Made by a program: the position numbers and the translations under genes
Origin: Lineus longissimus
Taxonomy: Eukaryota > Nemertea > Pilidiophora > Heteronemertea > Lineidae
Direction of reading: 5' to 3'
NCBI RefSeq assembly: GCF_910592395.1
Contig: NC_088314.1
Span: forward strand, 18,513,998-18,551,069
DNA: 37,072 nt
Notes under the pieces: generated by a model
The model's input: the letters and a program-made list of their open reading frames with translations, nothing else
Database searches by the model: none
Told to the model about the DNA's origin: nothing
Shown: piece by piece, positions 11,909-22,100 of the stretch
Layout: the number at the start of each line of letters is the position of its first letter
How positions within the stretch are numbered: position 1 is the stretch's first letter

Positions 11909-11995
11909 TCCTGATAATCCTTTGGTTAGACAGTATAGAACAATGGGGATTTAGGCCCAGGTGCGAGCGTGCTTTGTTTAGAGACAATAGTCCGT
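11909..11995 (+). repeat. 3' fragment of the 7568-7926 SINE
   Basis: Words such as AACAATGGG(G/A)ATTT, GG(T/C)GC(G/A)AGCG and GCTTTGTT occur in the same order as in the minus-strand SINE at 7568-7926. The tRNA head and the TTTG tail are missing. It directly abuts the MITE ending at 11897, so one element may have inserted next to the other. Confidence 0.5.
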
Positions 11996-13148
11996 GGCCT
12001 CAATTCATTTTACTGCGAGGTAATGGTGCCAAAAGTGTTATGTAAGTCTGGGGGCAATCAATAAATAAAAAATGAAGGTTGTATTGTCTCGGTCTTAATA
12101 GATTTACATTATGACCCCCTTCGTTGCGTACGTACTGAATGAATGCAACTTAGAAGATCAACGTCTTAAAGGGACTGGTCGTGGAATTTACCTGGCCAAG
12201 AGAGACAATACCACCATTGAATATTCATAGGTTGGAGAGTCCAGGCCTATCAATTAGACGAGTGCATGTTTTTAACTCTCAAGTACATATTTGGAGAGGT
12301 ATTGAAAAAAAAATTTTGTTGTGGCAAGTCTACAGATATAAAGAAATTATTTGATGAAAAAATTGATTTCGAATTTTGCTAATTTGGTAATAGGGGGCGT
12401 GTTTTGAGATTTTTCTGCTGGTTGGCTGAAAAGAGTGGAAATATCAATGTCTGTCTAATTTGTCGATTATCAAAAAATTTCCGTGGTCAACTACCAGTTT
12501 ACTTTTCACCATTTACTTGCCCGACTGTCCGGAATATCATATCAAAATTTCAGATTCACAACCCCACGCAGTATTTGATGCGTCGCGGTCAAACATTGAC
12601 AATTTAACTGCTAATAGGCTTAAAAAATCAATGGTGGTCTTGCCTCAGGAGGATAATACCCATGCTTGCCACCATGCGCCGCCACCTGTAGTAACACAAT
12701 AATGCTCATCTCTGATAATGATTTTCACCAGTTTTGGACATCACTTGTGAATTTCAAGCTGGCCTGTGGTTCGAGTGCATTGTTTATTGCAGTCTATAAG
12801 TTTCAATTATCCTGTTTTGGGAAGTCACCTTTCTGCTCGAAGCCATTTTTGAATGAAAAACCAAAACCATCTCACGCCCAAGTTATCCCTTTAAGATATT
12901 CAGTGTACTATACCGTGTTTTGCATTTGAAAATCTGCAACATTTCTTGTGTAACTGGAGGCGGCAGGTGGTGATTCGATAAGATATGACTTTCATTAATG
13001 TTCCCATCGATTTTTCCGCCTGGCTTCTAACTTGTATCAAACATTGATGGTTGAGCTGATTCTATAAAAGACATTTGGTCAGCAGTGAATGAGTCGCCAC
13101 AGCATTTGTTTATAAGCTTTCTGCTGATCAGTGTGGTGATGCGCGTGG
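11996..13148. other. Gene-less stretch
   Basis: AT-rich sequence with open frames of 67-87 codons lacking domains. A poly-A/T patch lies at about 12304-12320. Nothing further can be supported. Confidence 0.5.
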
Positions 13149-13276
13149 AAGACTACGCATTGTAATTTGTTCCGCTGACCAGCTTGAGCGGAACGCGATG
13201 AAATCGGGGCATGCCGTGACTCCATTTGTGTTCCGCTGAAGCGAACCAAGCGGAACAAGTTACAATGCGTAGTCTT
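13149..13276. mobile_element. MITE, 128 bp with 28-bp terminal inverted repeats
   Basis: The ends 13149-13176 and 13249-13276 are reverse complements with one mismatch in 28; the outer end reads AAGACTACGCATTGTAA. The inner ends and the interior repeat the word TTCCGCT / AGCGGAA several times, in both orientations. No coding capacity. Confidence 0.85.
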
Positions 13277-15375
13277 TAACGTCAATCACCACGATGACGA
13301 TATCCAGGTGTATCCTTTCCATTGGCAAATTAATATTTTTTGCACTTTTTGGCTCGAAAACCAGTCCTTTAGTAAATTTAGTATAACTTTCTGTGACATT
13401 GTACACATGTAGATTTGCCAGTTTGTTATCATTAGCTGACATATTCTCTGACATATGTCATTGATCGACACCAAATGGGGACCGCAAAAGACCATACAGC
13501 GGAAATAGGATAAACGTCTACATTGTATTGCTGGACCTCTTTCTGCTCTACAAGTTCTTTGTTTGCTTCGCTGCCTTTTTGGCATTGATTGATCTGCTGG
13601 CGTGGGAGTAAATTTGCCATATATTGCCGGTGTAATGTTTTTGAGTGTTTCTGTTTTTGAGTGTTTCCCCTCATTGTTTGGGAACGCTCAAAAATAGATT
13701 GACAAGTTTTTCTGTGTATCCCCTCTATTGAAAAGTCATGGTCTCTCTAGCTGCCTATTGTTTGGAAACACTGACACATGGGAAACAACCACAGATGTTA
13801 CACCGGGTCATCCCGCGCGCTCCCACCGTATATTAACCAATACTGGATTGAGAATTGCCTGTAGCCTAATGATCTGTGCGTGTCAGCTCACTTCTTCTGA
13901 TAAGCCTATTCGATACAGCCAAGATTGGAAATTAATTTCCCCAGTAGCATCATGTATCATTATAGAAGAAAAGAGAGAGGATGATCCGATCGTGAAGCCA
14001 CATGTTACATGATGGCATAAAAGATACTCTAATTGCGCATGAAACAGTTCCCTAAAGGGGTATGCCGTTCTTAATAACTGGTAGTCCATACAGGAAAATA
14101 GAAGTGCAGTAATACACAATGCCATAGTGCAGTTATTGTGCGTACGAATTTTCTGAAACTTGTCATTTATTGTACATGTATGTGTATATCGGTCTACATA
14201 ACGGCATTGTTGGAATTTATATTCAGGACACAATTTACACAATTTGAAATTTTCAAATTCAATTACAGATTTTAAATATTTAACGAACGGCATAGGCCTT
14301 TGATACGATTCGGCGAGATTTGTTGGTTTAGGCCGCTACACTGAAAGCAGTTCACTTGCGTCACTTGGGAACATGGGGACCTGACCTTTCACCTATCCCT
14401 AGAGCCAAGAAAACTTCAACATGCGTCAGAGTCGCCTTCTTCACCTTTTGAAGAGTCATTTGAGCCCGGCATCATTCATGAGATGCGGAACCGTCTTGAA
14501 ACCATTCCCCGGGCGATGACCACTTATCTTTTTCCTGAGAATCCCCGGAATCCGTCCGGCATCCCGGGCATGTGGCGTTCTTTGGCGATGTAGCATATCA
14601 CCATCATGGGTATCGCTCTGATAAGTGTTGACAGCCCCTTTGCGGATCGGGAAGAAAAGTTGGTGCGCTGGTGGAAGGCTGGGAGGCACTGTACTGTTCG
14701 TTTAACGACACACCCGCTCTTCGCGAAATTCAAGTAAAAACGCACAGATACATCAAAAGGAAAATTCAATTCCGTAAGCGATTCCTTTTTTGCCTTGTCT
14801 TCAATATCAATATGATGCCGCTTTATTCAAGGCCTACATTTTAACTTAATGTGCAGCACTCTCTAAAATGATAAAAAACATTCTCTTTTCATTTTACCTT
14901 CTTACTTATTTACTTAGTCCTCTTCATGCCTAGAGGGCACACAAGGCTTTATCTTTTTATTTTAACTGTCATTGATTCTTGCTTAGATGCATACCTTTTT
15001 CAGCACTGGCGGCTTCTTTGATCTTCGCCTTTCAAGTATCACGAAAAATATCAATACTTCAAGGAATTTTTCTGCCATTTCGAACGATATTAAGTGTGCA
15101 ATCCTCCCCTGCGATTCTACTCACGAGGAAGGAATTTTCTGTCGAAAGGTTGAAAAACGATGAACAGTATTGGGTGATATGAATAAAGAGTAGTAAATGC
15201 TTTTATCTAAAACTCCATGTACATTTACACTTGGCCTTTCTGGACAAAATTGAAGTAAAAGCATTTGCTAGCGCCTTTATTTCTATCACCCATTGCCAGT
15301 GTCGTTACTATCAAAGGATGGATACTTTGTCTTCACTATCCATCAGTTGTATTCCTCTCAAAAATATTAGCAGTT
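13277..15375. other. Gene-less stretch
   Basis: Nested open frames of 60-136 codons on both strands (longest 13883-14293, minus) have no domain, signal peptide or splice context. Not accepted as genes. Confidence 0.5.
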
Positions 15376-15500
15376 ATTCCAAATTAGTCTCGTCAATGTC
15401 TTCAAGAATATCATTCTAAGTTTATTTCAATCTCATCAGTGTCTTAAAGGATATCATTCCAAGTGAATCTCAATCTCGCCAATATGTCTTCCAGCAGTTA
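15376..15500. repeat. Degenerate tandem repeat, about 3 units of 37-43 bp
   Basis: Units start ATTC(C/T)AA and contain TCTC(G/A)TCA(A/G)TGTCTT followed by A(A/G)GATATC in two of them. A related isolated word recurs near 15700-15725. Degenerate minisatellite. Confidence 0.6.
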
Positions 15501-16613
15501 TTGAGTCAATGTAAGTTATTAATCCGACTGAGCAAATGTTTTGACGTTTCGAATGATATCGAGTTTGGCGTCTTAGGAATTGTCACTCTGACAACTGGGA
15601 GTACTCAATAGATATTTCCAGCTGTCATTGGTTTCAATGGACGGTCACTTGATCTTTCATCTTCTATCAGTAGAATTTCAATCACGAGAGTGAGTGGTAA
15701 ATCCAAGTTGATCTCAATCTCGTCAATTTCTCGTACAACCCCTCTCAACAGTGATTTTATTACCTCCCCAGTCCTAGCGAATCAGTATCACTGATCATAT
15801 TATCGAGTTAATAATATATCGCTTCCCCGCTCCCATCATCATTACTATTCATCTGGCAGTGTCTTAATGAAGATTCCGATGTATTATTCAAGCTCATATC
15901 GTGACCCCATGACCAGTGTAGTGATTTACGTGCCCAACCACGCACTGTAAGGTATTCCGTCTGCTTCCGCTTCAGTGGAATGAAATCGGTCCAACTTTGG
16001 TAGTAGGAACATAAAGACCGACTCCGTTCGTTAGAAAATTTGAAATTGAATCAGAATTTTAAAATTTCTAACTGCTCTTTACGAATAAGAAGGTGACACC
16101 GCCCGTTTACTGACATTCAGTTACCGATATTTACAAGATTTGAGGAAACTTTCCCTTCCCCAAATGTAGCAATTTTGCCAGGCTCTGTTGGAAACAAGAT
16201 GACGCCAGATTTGGATTTTATGGATATATGGTTTTTTTCTCTCTTATATATCTTTATTGAGCACATATCTCTGGACCTTAATATGGAAAATACTAGTTAC
16301 ATCCACCAAAGACTCCCTTACAACTCTGAGCAAGCTAATCCTACCCTCTGTATACGTCGGCGAAGTCGGCTAACTTCAGACTCGTCACTATAATAAGTTT
16401 AGATCGTTACATCAGTTAACGCGCTAATTATACCTAGCCTGAAGATGAAATTGCTAATTAACATCATCGTAATGAGTGAGAAGACCTCTTAATGAAGTCC
16501 CGAGAGAGGCCATTACTTCTTTATCATCTCGTTTGTTGATGGATAGGTGTACCATGTCTTCGATTACCAACCGAAAGAAGTTTGAATATCAGACGTCAGG
16601 AAGATTTTTCGTG
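15501..16613. other. Gene-less stretch
   Basis: No coding sequence. An imperfect AT-rich inverted repeat (GTTAGAAAATTT ... AAATTTCTAAC) lies at about 16031-16069. Confidence 0.45.
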
Positions 16614-16793
16614 CCGGTGTAAAAGTTTACAATGTCCTAGGATATACAGTCCGGGGAACAGAGGATTCTTTTATGCTCTTTAATTGCTTAGCTATTGGCG
16701 TCATGGCCTCTTTAGAACCATATACAATAATATGTCAGATACAATAAACCAGGACAATTTTTCCAGGGGACATTTTCTACTTCTACACCAATT
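16614..16793 (+). mobile_element. MITE of the CCGGTGTA family, copy 2
   Basis: It begins CCGGTGTAAAAGTTTACAATG and ends with the inverted TTCTACTTCTACACC. It shares TCCTAGGAT, GAGGATTCTTTTATGC, AGCTATTGGCG and AGAACCATAT with the copies at 11726 and 35782. About 180 bp; the right terminus is eroded (ACACCAA instead of ACACCGG). Confidence 0.82.
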
Positions 16794-18735
16794 AAAAATC
16801 TGAGGGAATTTCGGTGCCGTGTAGGTCTTTCTCGACATGGAGTTTTGGCCAAAGGTTCTCCCATTGAGGCCTGGTTTGATAAAATGCGCGTATATAGTAA
16901 AACCGCTCAAAGGATACCCTTTGGGACGGGGGATTGCTGACTGAGGTGTCCTGATTTTGAATGAAAATGACATAATTTAGGACCAAAGTCAGTGTCCTTT
17001 AAATGAGTTGTTCTGCTTTTAGTGTTCGAGGTTTCCCTTTATAGATATTTACAAGAATTCATGAAGACTAGTCTTTTACTAATTCATGATATGCACCAAT
17101 AAACGCGCTGTCCCACGATTCCCGCTAATTCCATCTCTTCTTACTTCGCCCTGACAACGCGCCGTCTGTTCTCATCTAAATAACCGAATTAGTCTGAAGG
17201 TGATCTTTTCTTATTCCGTGTCGCAGCCGTGGCCTATCTTTTAGTCACAGCTGTGTTATCTTGGTCATATAATGGTCTTAGCCCTGTGGCGAAGACGCTC
17301 GCTAGAGGATTTGAAGACCAGCGACTAAGGACACGCACCGAGGTGGGGGGTATCCTCGGGGAGGCATACTAGTGCTATTTAGCGGTGACTCTCGCAGTGG
17401 TTTGTTTCAAAGTCGTCATAACGCATCCTCAGAACTCGGCAAGTCCCCGCTGAACGACTCTGAAGCCAGGTGACGTTAAGGAACACGACCGTTCGATACT
17501 TAAAGACTGCATGACCGTACACTTTTATCATTATCCTTATTGATTGAATGAAAAATATATTCCCGTTTTTTTTCCAGCTTCTCACTTTCAATGTAAGTTA
17601 TACAAACTTTCAATGGTAAAAGGTGTCATACGGGTTTCTTGCCAGGCTTGGCTGTGGTTTTGCTTCGAAGTAAATGCTTTCATTTCCAGCCACCTTTCGT
17701 GTGGTCCAGTGTACTGCAAGATAAAGTCAAGTCAGCCATTTTTATTCCCGCCTATTTGCTCAGAGCTTTTGCATAGAGTTCTGGCGAAGGTGATAGGCTG
17801 TTGTTGCGTAGTGGTTCGAATGGTGGCGGCCATCTTGGATTCGCGCGGCGGCCATATTTCAGTTCTTAAACAGAGTCATTACCGCTTAAAGCTTCGGTTG
17901 TGGTGCGTGGTGGAAGGGAGATTTGATTCAGGAAGCATGCTACTGTAAATATTGCATTAAAACAGACTGGATTCTGTATCAAATACAATTAATTTAAAAT
18001 GCCCATGATCATGCGTGTACATAGCGATACCAGATCGGTAAACTACTTCATAAACACCTCTGACTGCTTGAGAGTGTCACATTTATGAACCGTTATTGAC
18101 TCTCAGTAGGGCAGATCGATAGAAGAGCAAATAATACTTCATAAAGATGACACATTACATGTACAGTTTCTGTCAAAACGAAATGCTTTTCCAATGCCAA
18201 CATCTGAAGGTTTTTGAGCAAACAAGGCATCAGTGCAATTTCGAAATTGACTTTCAAGACCCTAGATAGACCACAAGGTTTATCAGGCGGGTACATTTGC
18301 TCATACATCGTGCTCTTTAAAGGTCTGCTGCGTTTGTTGATTTGAATATGAATTTGAAACTTTCCAATTCTGTAAATACGTACGAGTTTGAAAATGTTCA
18401 AAATGCCGTTGTGTAGACTGGCATACAATTACTACAAATGCAACGTTTCAGCGAATTCGTATGCATGATAACTGCATTTCGGCAATATGTATTTCCTTTT
18501 ACCTGTGAGCCACTCGAAAAAAGATACACCTATGGCATAGGTCTTTAAGGACATCACAAAAACGTGTTGAAATCTCAGAGAAGTTGACGTTCCTCTGTAG
18601 CTGCAGATGGCGATGAAGTGTTTTGTATCCGAGCTCTTCAAATGTAAATACATCACTCATGTTGTCGTTTACCTTGAAGGTCAACGCCGTTCGTGTTAAT
18701 GTATTTACTTGTGGCTGAGGAATTACTAGTACATG
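16794..18735. other. Gene-less stretch
   Basis: Several open frames (for example 17544-17948 plus, 18093-18428 minus) have no domain. A minus-strand segment around 18501-18663 has a Met with A at -3 and a CAG/GTAAAA donor-like end but cannot be tied to any gene. The missing first exons of the MFSD4-like gene could lie here or further upstream; I found no segment resembling them. Confidence 0.4.
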
Positions 18736-18781
18736 TATAGCCTATGTGTATCATTCTTAGTATAGCCTATGTGTATCATTT
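18736..18781. repeat. Short tandem duplication
   Basis: The word TATAGCCTATGTGTATCATT occurs twice in direct succession, a two-copy repeat of about 26 bp just upstream of the first recognised transporter exon. Confidence 0.8.
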
Positions 18782-18970
18782 TACAAAACGACAATCCAGT
18801 GCGTATAAACACAATTGGAAATTAAACATTTTCAAAATCGATTTTCAAAATCATATTGCTTGTGAAATAACTGTTGTTGCTGTCGGTAATACAGAAGAGT
18901 CCTAACTGACCGTGGTTCGGCCGGAGTTAAAAGTGCTTCGATTTATTATGTAGTCTTTGCTTTTTTGCAG

Positions 18971-19166
18971 GATTGCCGCCGACCTGATGCTATTCACGGC
19001 GACCCTCCTTTTACCCGTGTGTATGGCTATCATCCCGTTCTGCAAGGCTCTATGGTTACTCGCGGTGGTCCTTGCCGTCATGGGACTCAACATGGGCTGC
19101 ATCGATTGCTTGGCGAATGTTCAGATGATCAAGACGTTTGGGGAGTCAGTCACACCATTCTTACAG
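18971..19166 (+). CDS. MFSD4A: MFSD4A-like exon A (TM3-4 region)
   Basis: Acceptor TTTTTTGCAG and donor CAG/GTAAGG bound a 196-bp exon: one base completing a split codon, then 65 codons from IAADLMLF to TPFLQ. It encodes two hydrophobic helices, with the PFCKALW turn between them, and the family motif MGCIDCLANVQ. It needs an upstream exon ending two bases into a codon, so it is not the first coding exon. Confidence 0.9.
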
Positions 19167-22100
19167 GTAAGGATATTATGTTAAAGATATCCATGAGGGA
19201 GTGACTCAACATATGAAAGCGGCAAAACCGCGGCGGTAAACTTCTAACGTAGTCGAATCAGTCTCTAAAGCTAACTTTGCACTAAAGCGCCCAAAGGCTA
19301 AAAACTGCGTGGATTCCGCAAGTGTTGGTTAGTTTCGAAGTAAGTTTTTGGCTCGGCAATGGTGACTGACAAAAACGTCTGTAAAAGCGGCAAAACACGC
19401 TACGGTAAACTACCGATAGTTTAAATAGGCTTTGAACCAAGTTTCCACGAAAGCGGCAAAAGGCTGGAAACCGGAAACTGCGCGGCGTCCACTAGTGTTC
19501 GGTGTAGGTTTTTGGTTTCGCAGTGGTGACTGACGAAAAAGTGTAAACGCGGCAAAACTCGCTGCGGTAAACCGCTATTAGTGTAGTCATGCATTAATCT
19601 ATCGGTTCACTACGTCACAGCAGCTTCTTCTGCTGATCAACCATCCTTTGGTGAACCTATGATAATGTGAGCAAGACATAACATAGTCGTATGTGTTATT
19701 TGGGATTAATAGGATTATATCGATTGTCAAGCAGTCCAATTACATGTAATTATACTTGGAGGTCGTCCCAGATGGGATGTTATGGCAGTCGTACACGATA
19801 ATGACAACAGAGAAATCGGGCAAATAATTTTTGCGCAGTAGCCCGGAAGGGCAGTGTCATTAACTTATGAAAAAGCCTATAGGTACCAAATTTGACGATA
19901 GGGAATTGTCAGCATTTCGATTGTTTCAAGTTGCGCTTTTGTTCTTTGTTTTAAGCCCTTCAGTTTATACATGAATTAATTCCTATTTCAGGCCATGCAC
20001 TTTTTCTACGGCCTCGGAGCATTCGTCAGTCCAATGATAGCAGAACCCTTCCTACTCAACACAGATTGCTCGGGCATGGTGCACAACTTGGCCGCCCTGA
20101 AGGCCCACAATATGACCATTACACTAATTAGTCAACTCCCGCACCAAGTCCTGGCGAACGAGACGGGAGTAGAGGAACAACTGCACGAGGCTCAAGTTGA
20201 AACACATATCAGATACGCTTTCTGGATCATGGCTTGCGTTATGGTAGGTAAACCCATAGCCAGGCTTTACGAGGAACTACAGGCCCGGCCCCCTCACTCA
20301 GCAAATCTAAGGGGGCCTGTAATCGCACCAATTTCTGAGATTGCTCTTCAGGGGGATTGCCATCTAAACTTGGACCCCTTTCATGGGGATTTCTTGTAAG
20401 AAATAACTCTGTTAACACACATTTTTTTCACCTCATCTTCATTAGTTAGAAGTTTCTTAACTGGATACCTGGTAAAATAAGAAATGTTGTCACAACTTTT
20501 GACGAAAAAGCACCCCTTTTGACAAGTTGCAAAATAATTCTGAAAAAGTACCCCCTTTCCTCGTTTTCTCACGAATTTAAAATCCAAATAACCCCATTCC
20601 CCGAGAAAATTGGAACGCGCGCGCGGCCCCTAAAGTATCTGACTGGGAGGGGCTTCAATTGGCTAATTCAGGCGAGTGCACCAGGAACCTTGGTTGTCAA
20701 ATACGATATACTACACTGTGAAATGGTAGAGACCCCTAGCGGCGATTTCTTGTAACTCGATCTGACATACCTGCCTCCTGCCTATAGCCTCCCTTTAAAT
20801 TATCCCCTAGATCTCATGATTCATGCCAAGTCATGCCTGGCCATAAAATATGACTATAAAATATTGATTACCAATATGCCGTAGGCGTTTGTAAGCCTTA
20901 TGAGAGCATGGCCTGATTCTCAAGATCCGTAGAGTACAATTGTCGATTATGCACACGGAAGAATCTGTTATTAATGCTTGTATCGAGATATTAATGTCAG
21001 AGGTCCAAGATGCCCAATGAAAAAGTATACAGTGGAACCTTCCTTAGTGGACATCTCTCTAATAAGGCCACCCTACACCCTCACTATTAATGTCACTAGT
21101 TTTGGTCCTTAGTCGGTTGTTGCAATTTAACCCGACCTCCCTGATCAGGACACCCCTCTATTAACATGAGTAATGATAGTACTTGTCAGTCACAAGGGTA
21201 ACTTTGATAGAGTGGCTCTACTCTAATTTGTGTTATTGTCAAAGATTAAGTGTATCATCAATATTTCGGGTTACATGTAACACTAATTAAACAGCGATTC
21301 AACTCTGTTTTCGAGATGATATCTAGTGTGGCCATCTTCCTTCTAAAACAAGAACCAGCACCAACTCGATCTTCCCCGGTTTTGGATCATTTTTTTCTGA
21401 TTCGCCAGATATCCCATTCATCAAATTTTGGAATCCTTGGCCTCTTTGAACTCTTTGCTTTTTCTTGTTAACTCTTCGACTGAAAAACCAACCCACTTTT
21501 CTTCCAGATTCCCATTTCACTGTGTAGTGGCACCCTGGTAATAGACAGGCGCAGCTTCACTCATGAGTCAATACATCAGTGCTTGGTAGAAGCAAAGACA
21601 TATCCCCTACTTGGAATCATGCCCGCTTTGGACTCGCTTCGTTAACATGTTTCCACTTTGGAATCAAAACCACCCAACTTTTCTTCCAGATTCCCATTCC
21701 ACTGCTAGTGGGCAGCCTGATAATAACCAGACGCAGCTTCACTCAGGCATCACATGAACGTTTGGTTGAGACAGAGAGTAACTACTCCATAACCGATGGG
21801 AAAACCAATACAAACCAAACTAGTGAAAAACACACAAGTAAAGCAGGTTTAGGTAGGTTTATTTGCCAAGAATTCGTGAAACACGACTCCTTGATTTGCG
21901 CGTTGGCCTTGTTCAGGAGGGAGTTTTCGCAAAGCGCCCGAAACGCCAACCTAAACGCCTATCCCGTTGTTCGATTCCTTGATGATGTTGAGCAATGCGT
22001 TTCAGAGGCTTGGCGAAGTCTCCCTTTTCGCATTAGACTAGTAGAACAGTGTTGCCACCTAGAATCCTGTGCTGCAAGACCAGGGACTCTCATGCAGTCT

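Noticed and set aside
13883-14293. 136-codon minus-strand frame
   Set aside because: No domain, no membrane pattern, AT-rich composition and competing frames; chance frame more likely.
17544-17948. 134-codon plus-strand frame with hydrophobic patches
   Set aside because: No resemblance to the missing N-terminal helices of the transporter, no donor at the expected phase, and no family motif.
18499-18663. Minus-strand exon-like segment starting MSDVFTFEELG and ending at a CAG/GTAAAA donor
   Set aside because: Start context and donor look plausible, but no downstream exon and no recognised family support it.
20244-20399. Continuation of exon B's open frame past its donor
   Set aside because: Family similarity stops exactly at the GTAGGT donor and resumes in the exon at 21690.
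21250-21471. Frame with VAIFLLKQEP, first considered as the missing TM6 exon
   Set aside because: It lacks a proper donor and similarity; the segment at 21690 fits the family and phase far better.
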